Source: Humisphaera borealis
Lineage (GTDB): Bacteria; Planctomycetota; Phycisphaerae; Tepidisphaerales; Tepidisphaeraceae
Reading direction: 5' to 3'
Assembly (NCBI RefSeq): GCF_015169395.1
Contig: NZ_CP063458.1
Coordinates: 5,828,001 to 5,892,000 of the forward strand
DNA length: 64,000 nt
Part shown: in pieces, positions 59,905 through 64,000 of the stretch
Layout: each line of letters begins with the position of its first letter
Position numbering within the stretch: the first letter of the stretch is position 1
The notes under the pieces: generated by a model
What the model saw: only the letters and a program-made list of their open reading frames with translations
Told to the model about the DNA's origin: nothing
The model's database searches: none
Program-made: the position numbers and the translations under genes

Positions 59905-60678
59905 ATGACCCATCGAATCACCCGCGCCATCGCCTGGATCGGATCGAGCAGCGGCCTCGTCCTGACCGTCGTCCTCGCGATCGTCGGCGGCACCTGGCTC
60001 TTCGTGCAGATCGCCGACGAAGTGTTGGAAGGCGACACGCAATCGATCGACGAACGCATCGTGCGGGCCCTTCGGGTCCCCGATACCGACCCGCTGCCCA
60101 CCACCCGGCCCGACGTGCCGATCGGCCCGCGCTGGCTCCAGGAAAGCGGCCGCGACATCACCGGCCTCGGCGGCGTCGCCGTGCTGACCCTGCTGATCGC
60201 CGCCGTCGCCGGCTATCTGCTGCTCGTTCGGAAGTACCACGCCATGTGGCTCGTGCTGGTGGCGACATTCGGAGCACTGGTCATCAGCACACTGCTCAAA
60301 AGCGCGTTCGACCGGCCACGGCCGGGCGTCTCGCATTTTTCGTACGTCTACACGTCCAGCTTTCCCAGCGGCCACTCCATGCTGTCGGCCTCGGTCTACC
60401 TGACCCTGGGCATCCTGCTCACCCGACTGGTGTCCGGCCGACTGATGAAGTTCTACTTCCTCGCCGTCGCGCTGGTGATCACGGGCCTGGTCGGCGTCAG
60501 CCGGGTGTACATGGGGGTCCATTACCCGACCGACGTCCTGGCCGGCTGGACGGCCGGGCTGGTCTGGGCACTGCTCTGCTGGGTGGTCGCCAGGTATTTG
60601 CAGCAACGCGGCAAGGTCGAGTCGCCGGAAACAACCGGTACCGAGCGAGCCGACATCGACGAGACGCCGCCAGCATGA
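59905..60678 (+). CDS. PAP2 family phosphatase, membrane
   Basis: The 257-residue protein has six hydrophobic stretches and all three PAP2 motifs: KSAFDRPRP (motif 1), SFPSGHSM (motif 2 with catalytic His) and SRVYMGVHYPTDVLAG (motif 3). It would dephosphorylate a lipid phosphate such as undecaprenyl pyrophosphate or phosphatidate on the outer side of the membrane. The loop between TM1 and TM2 (residues about 40-80) is acidic and Pro-rich. The gene stands alone. Confidence 0.93.
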   Translation: MTHRITRAIAWIGSSSGLVLTVVLAIVGGTWLFVQIADEVLEGDTQSIDERIVRALRVPDTDPLPTTRPDVPIGPRWLQESGRDITGLGGVAVLTLLIAAVAGYLLLVRKYHAMWLVLVATFGALVISTLLKSAFDRPRPGVSHFSYVYTSSFPSGHSMLSASVYLTLGILLTRLVSGRLMKFYFLAVALVITGLVGVSRVYMGVHYPTDVLAGWTAGLVWALLCWVVARYLQQRGKVESPETTGTERADIDETPPA

Positions 60679-60905
60679 TCGCTGGGGAATTCCCGATGTG
60701 GGCATCGGCCACCACCACGCGCGACTGCCCTTATCGGGTCAGACATTTTCAGGCTATTTGTGACGTAGCGAAACCGAGGACAGAATACTCCCGTCGCAGG
60801 CAACTGCGGCATGCAACGCAAGGAGGACTCGTGCCACAGCGTGTGTCACGGTGAACCTGCCGGGGACGTTGCAAAACCAGAGGAATGGTTTCCAGGAGTT
60901 TGTCC

Positions 60906-61805
60906 ATGTTGCTCGAATCTCTCGAATCGCGTCGTCTCATGTCCGTGTCGCTCAGTGCTGCGGGCGTGCTCACGGTCACCGGTAAGAACGATCCAAATCC
61001 GGCGAATGGGGACCACATCAACATCTACGTCTCGGGCTCGAACCTGAAGGTGAACGACAACAGCGCTGTGTCGACCTTCCAACTCACCAAGGTCAAGAGC
61101 CTGGTGGTAAACCTGCGTGCCGGCGATGACAACCTCACGATCGACCCCAACGTTACGCTCCCCTCCACCATCGACTCCGGTACAGCGACCAGTTTCGCCG
61201 GCGATGTGATTCAAGGTGGCAGCGGCCCGGACCTGATCTACTTGCGCAGCTACTATGGCCTGGCCAAGGGCGGCGCAGGCAACGATACGCTGCAGAACCT
61301 GGGCGGCATCAACATCCTCTCCGGCGATGGCGGCGACGACGTTCTCATTAACAAGGCCGTTGGTACGACTGAAAGCAAGTTCGCCGGCGGCTCCGGTACC
61401 GATACCATCGACTACTCCACGGCAACCTACAACATGATCCTGCGCAACGGCCAGGTCGGTGAGTACTTCCTGAGCAATGGCGCGCCGGTGATCAACGGTC
61501 CCGGCTTGCCAGACGCGGTCGAGACGATGGAGAACTTCTACTCCGGCTCGGGCAACGATTACATCTACGGCACTTCCGGCAACAACATCATCCGCGCCGG
61601 CGCCGGCAAGGACCAGGTCCGCGCGGGTGCCGGCAACGACACCATCAACGGCGGAACCGGCGAAGACGCCCTCTTCGGCGAAGACGGCAACGACACGTTC
61701 TACTCCAAGGACAGCACCAAGGACTTCCTGTCCGGCGGCATCGGCACCGACAAGGCCAACAAGGACGCGATCGACGTGATCAACAGCGTGGAAGCGAGTT
61801 TCTAA
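60906..61805 (+). CDS. RTX-like calcium-binding surface protein with LESRRLM signal
   Basis: The 299-residue protein from ATG 60906 (SD AGGAG, 9 bp upstream) opens MLLESLESRRLMSVSLS, the LEPRxLL-like sorting signal of planctomycete extracellular proteins. Beta-rich repeats VTGKNDPNPANGDHINIYVSG and VVNLRAGDDNLTI follow. Several GGxGxDxx nonapeptide repeats (QGGSGPDLI, KGGAGNDTL, SGDGGDDVL, AGGSGTDTI, GSGNDYI, AGAGNDTINGGTGEDALFGEDGNDTF, SGGIGTD) should form a calcium-filled beta roll. No enzymatic domain is present. It is likely a secreted or surface matrix protein. Confidence 0.88.
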   Translation: MLLESLESRRLMSVSLSAAGVLTVTGKNDPNPANGDHINIYVSGSNLKVNDNSAVSTFQLTKVKSLVVNLRAGDDNLTIDPNVTLPSTIDSGTATSFAGDVIQGGSGPDLIYLRSYYGLAKGGAGNDTLQNLGGINILSGDGGDDVLINKAVGTTESKFAGGSGTDTIDYSTATYNMILRNGQVGEYFLSNGAPVINGPGLPDAVETMENFYSGSGNDYIYGTSGNNIIRAGAGKDQVRAGAGNDTINGGTGEDALFGEDGNDTFYSKDSTKDFLSGGIGTDKANKDAIDVINSVEASF

Positions 61806-61841
61806 CCCACTCGACCGACCACCAAAGATCGTGCAAAACCC

Positions 61842-61876
61842 AAGCCCCCCGGCCGCATCGCGAGCCGGGGGGCTTT
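61842..61876 (+). terminator. terminator after the RTX-like gene
   Basis: AAGCCCCCCGGC pairs with GCCGGGGGGCTT (61842-61853/61864-61875), 12 bp with a 10-nt loop, followed by TTTGCTT. It lies 37 bp past the stop. Confidence 0.88.
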
Positions 61877-61971
61877 TGCTTGAGGCAGGTCCGTTGATGT
61901 CGTTGCACGCTTGCGAACCCTGCGGGATGCGCGGAGCGTCAGGCGCCTTGCGTGCCAACCGCGTCGCAAGA

Positions 61972-62136
61972 CGCGCTCCGCTTCGCGTCGCGGCTAACCG
62001 GGACGCGCGTCATCGCCGCGATGTCGCGTTCCAACACGTCGAACTCGTTGAACCGGTGAACGCCTTGAACGCAGTGAACGCGGTGAACATGATGAAAACG
62101 GTGAACCCGGTTAGCCACGACGCGGAGCGGAGCGCG
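61972..62136. repeat. family D inverted repeat, copy 2, with 9-bp tandem core
   Basis: Arms CGCGCTCCGCTTCGCGTCGC (61972-61999) and complement (62109-62136) match copy 1. The interior (about 62053-62110) is a run of nine-base units on GTGAACGCx (such as TTGAACGCAGTGAACGCG). Flanking 61880-61970 and 62140-62260 show nothing recognisable. Confidence 0.8.
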
Positions 62137-62288
62137 TCCCCGCGCAGAAAACGTTCCACGTAACAACCGTCCACGTGAGGCGCGTCCGACGACGGGGAAA
62201 CACGCAGACGAACGTCCACGACCGCGACCATCACGCCCGGGATTGTCGCTCCTCTACGTTCGCATCGCCCGGATTTTTTGTTTGGTTT

Positions 62289-62316
62289 TTGTTCGCATAT
62301 CCGTACACTTATAGAA
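62289..62316 (+). promoter_or_regulatory. candidate promoter of the NALKHG-motif gene
   Basis: TTGTTC (62289-62294) and TATAGA (62310-62315) with 15-bp spacing lie in an AT-rich stretch; a CCGGCG/CGCCGG hairpin and GGGAGG SD follow before ATG 62360. Confidence 0.4.
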
Positions 62317-62359
62317 CATTCTTTTTGCCCGGCGTACGCCGCCGGGATGGGAGGTTTCT

Positions 62360-63439
62360 ATGCGCAAGTCGAGTGATGTCACGCCGTCGCAGCAGCAGCC
62401 TGCGGTGTCGAACGAGCGCCGCGGTCCCAAGGGGTCCAGGGATTCCGGGGAGTCCAACGCGTCCACATTCTCCGCCGCCCAGCGGGATGCGATTCTTGCC
62501 GGGGTGCCGCCGGTCGCGATGTTTCAGCCGTTTGTGTCGCCGGCGCCGGAGGTGTGCGGGGGGTTTGGGTCGGATCGGGGTGCCGTGCCGGTGATGGACG
62601 GTTCACCGACGTCCAACCCTTGCGACGACGCGCAGCAGCGTCGGTCGCGGGCGGAGCAGGCGAGGATCAACGGCGCGCGGTCACGCGGGCCGGTGACACC
62701 GGCGGGCAAAGCCGCCTCTTCGCAGAACGCGCTCAAGCACGGTTTGTGCGCCCGAGGCGTGCTGATTCCGGGAGAAGATCCGGCGATTTACCAAGCGTTT
62801 GTGGATGATTTTGTCGAGGAGTTGAACGCCGTCGGATCGCTACAGGTGACGCTGGCCGAGCGGGCGGCGGAGCTGGCGTGGAAGCTCAAGCGGGTGCCGG
62901 TGCTGGAGTCGTCCATCTTCGCCGGCCGACGCGAAGGGCGCAAGCTCGACGACCTTGCGCTCGGCGGTTTGGGCGATCTGATCCAGGAGATGCTGAGCGA
63001 CGACGACACGATGCTCGTCCGTCTGCAGCGGTACGAGCTGCGGCTGGAGCGGTCGATGCGGGGTTGTCTGCGCGAATTGCGCGAGGTGCAGCGGCATGCG
63101 GTGTTGTACGGCGCGAGAGGGCGGGGAGATCCACCGGCGGATGAGTTCACGGGGGATGGTGCGATGGATGCCTTCGCGATGGATGGTGTCGCAATGGGTG
63201 ACGTCACGACTGATGGGGCGCTGACGCCGGTGTCTGAGGTACTCCGAAGACCCGGATGCCCCGCGCCGATCGCACCAGGAATCCGGGTCTTCGGAGTACC
63301 TCAGACACCGGCGTGCATCGGGATGGACGCGTCGTCGCTAGCCGCCCTGGGTTCGTTTAGCGCGTGGGGTTCGTTCGACGAGTTGGGTTCGTTCGGCAAT
63401 TTCACGAGCGGCGGATTCCTGGGTTCGTTCGGCCAATGA
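62360..63439 (+). CDS. planctomycete protein with GPVTPAGK..SQNALKHGL motif
   Basis: The 359-residue protein has no known function. Residues 1-90 are low-complexity. The motif QARINGARSRGPVTPAGKAA and SSQNALKHGLCARG (about residues 98-132) is the signature of a family abundant in planctomycetes and acidobacteria. A helical, charged domain follows (FVDDFVEELNAVGSLQVTLAERAAELAWKLKRVPVLESSIFAGRREG ... MLVRLQRYELRLERSMRGCLRELREVQRHA). From about residue 288 the reading frame runs through a 34-bp perfect inverted repeat, and the end is a GSF-repeat tail (LGSFSAWGSFDELGSFGNF). The tail looks like recent repeat invasion and expansion. SD GGGAGG precedes the ATG. Confidence 0.78.
   Translation: MRKSSDVTPSQQQPAVSNERRGPKGSRDSGESNASTFSAAQRDAILAGVPPVAMFQPFVSPAPEVCGGFGSDRGAVPVMDGSPTSNPCDDAQQRRSRAEQARINGARSRGPVTPAGKAASSQNALKHGLCARGVLIPGEDPAIYQAFVDDFVEELNAVGSLQVTLAERAAELAWKLKRVPVLESSIFAGRREGRKLDDLALGGLGDLIQEMLSDDDTMLVRLQRYELRLERSMRGCLRELREVQRHAVLYGARGRGDPPADEFTGDGAMDAFAMDGVAMGDVTTDGALTPVSEVLRRPGCPAPIAPGIRVFGVPQTPACIGMDASSLAALGSFSAWGSFDELGSFGNFTSGGFLGSFGQ
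63224..63314. repeat. 34-bp perfect inverted repeat inside a coding sequence, family H
   Basis: GTCTGAGGTACTCCGAAGAC and flanks (63224-63257) and the exact complement (63281-63314) enclose 23 nt. It lies in frame within the gene at 62360. Related sequence forms the inner pair of the element at 14958-15273. Confidence 0.9.
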
Positions 63440-63520
63440 CCACAATCTGTTTGAAGAATGCCCATCGTGCCCAACGCCGGTAACGATTGCGAAGGTGTCG
63501 GTGGGATACCCCCTGATGTT

Positions 63521-63654
63521 CGATTTCAACACGAAGGGCACGAAGTCACGAAGGACACGAAGAAGACAATCAATGCGCTGTTTCCGACCGCTGATCAAGG
63601 GACCAGAGGCATCTTCGTGGCCTTCGTGACTTCGTGCCCTTCGTGTTGAAATCG
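63521..63654. repeat. family B inverted repeat, copy 3
   Basis: Left arm TTTCAACACGAAGGGCACGA (63521-63563) and right arm CTTCGTGCCCTTCGTGTTGA (63612-63654) are near-perfect over 43 bp. Together with the tail below it accounts for the 561-bp gene-free right end. Confidence 0.88.
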
Positions 63655-63854
63655 ACTTTCGGAGCGATTCGATTCGCGCATCAATCTGCGCGACCGTTTC
63701 AGCGACTACTTTCGGTGGAGGGTCAGTTGCGACTGGGGTCGCAGGCAAGCGATCTTCGGACATTGAACGCTGAGACTTGCCGTGGATGTAGTCCCTGGCA
63801 ACTCGGCGTCTTGGAGTTCGTTATTACTCGCCTCTGGCTCAAAGTGGAACTTCG

Positions 63855-64000
63855 TGTGCCATGCCCACGCTGCCGTCCGGCATTCGAGATCCGAGGCCGT
63901 CTCCCGCGTGGGCATGCAAAGTGCCGAAATCACGTCGCTCGCTCATGCCCACGCGGGATGTATTTGCCACATCCGAAAGCGAACGACGGGCGTGGGCATG
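63855..64000. repeat. CATGCCCACGC inverted units at the right edge
   Basis: CATGCCCACG at about 63859 faces CGTGGGCATG (63908-63917), and CATGCCCACGC (63945-63955) faces GCGTGGGCATG at the edge (63990-64000). The pattern is two adjacent foldbacks and may continue beyond the window. No gene is convincing between 63655 and 64000. Confidence 0.65.

Noticed and set aside
60819-60843. AAGGAGGA followed by a 7-codon GTG ORF upstream of the RTX-like gene
   Set aside because: Too short to judge, no residue bias, no terminator structure; a second SD already serves the real ATG at 60906.
63338-63763. 141-residue minus-strand frame at the right end
   Set aside because: It is made of the antisense GSF tail and a family B foldback; there is no codon-usage support or RBS.
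1-64000. CRISPR arrays, tRNA or rRNA genes
   Set aside because: No evenly spaced direct repeats of CRISPR size and no cloverleaf or rRNA sequence was recognised; repeats present are inverted pairs.

Overview
The window looks like a chromosomal segment of a planctomycete, probably class Phycisphaerae (Tepidisphaerales/Humisphaera-like). This is inferred from gene content: two paired PSD1/DUF1549/DUF1553 and DUF1501 genes plus a third DUF1501, a PVC-type haem-binding CxxCH protein, DUF1080, a CxxCGYDL zinc-ribbon membrane protein, an LESRRLM-type N-terminal sorting signal, and high-GC DNA. No rRNA, tRNA or CRISPR was seen.

Layout. 1-8.5 kb, minus strand: DUF1501 (cut by the edge), a small secreted protein, a PSD1 cytochrome, then a sialic-acid set (oxidoreductase, GlcNAc-2-epimerase-like protein, N-acetylneuraminate lyase, sialidase). 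8.6-22.3 kb, minus: Nudix, dprA, nitrilase-type amidohydrolase, coaC, a large haem protein, a DUF1080-SGNH fusion, then the housekeeping run rpoZ-gmk-yicC-secG-tpiA and a DAHP synthase. 22.5-35.5 kb, plus: two secretin-N0/STN-like proteins, a J-domain-like protein, DUF2167, two uncharacterised membrane/secreted proteins, ThuA, DUF1501, ybeY and a CorC/HlyC-type protein. 36-45.5 kb: araB, a VTT-domain protein, a Cu/Zn superoxide dismutase, an M50-like protein, a BatA/vWA-DUF58 pair and a third STN-like protein. 45.5-54.6 kb: msrA, a rhodanese, a Uma2 nuclease, an enolase-superfamily enzyme, a PAS-GGDEF-EAL protein, an IS110-family element and a second DAHP synthase. 54.8-64 kb: a DUF1501/PSD1 pair, a PAP2 phosphatase, an RTX-like surface protein and a planctomycete-specific protein.

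The most notable findings are these. (1) The DAHP synthase at 53552 has a complete transcription attenuator in front of it: a 24-codon leader ORF with 8 aromatic residues in a 10-residue stretch, an intrinsic terminator, and a 12-bp antiterminator whose 5' arm overlaps the leader's last codons and stop. This would sense Phe, Tyr and Trp together. (2) The IS110-family element sits exactly inside one arm of a dispersed inverted repeat. An undisturbed copy of the repeat elsewhere in the window fixes both junctions, which share a CT core on the transposase strand. The 238-bp upstream non-coding end is a candidate bridge RNA. (3) Intergenic space is filled by about a dozen families of foldback repeats, several present two to four times. 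One family has homologous interiors and a minimal terminal-repeat-only derivative; one copy of another family lies inside a coding sequence.
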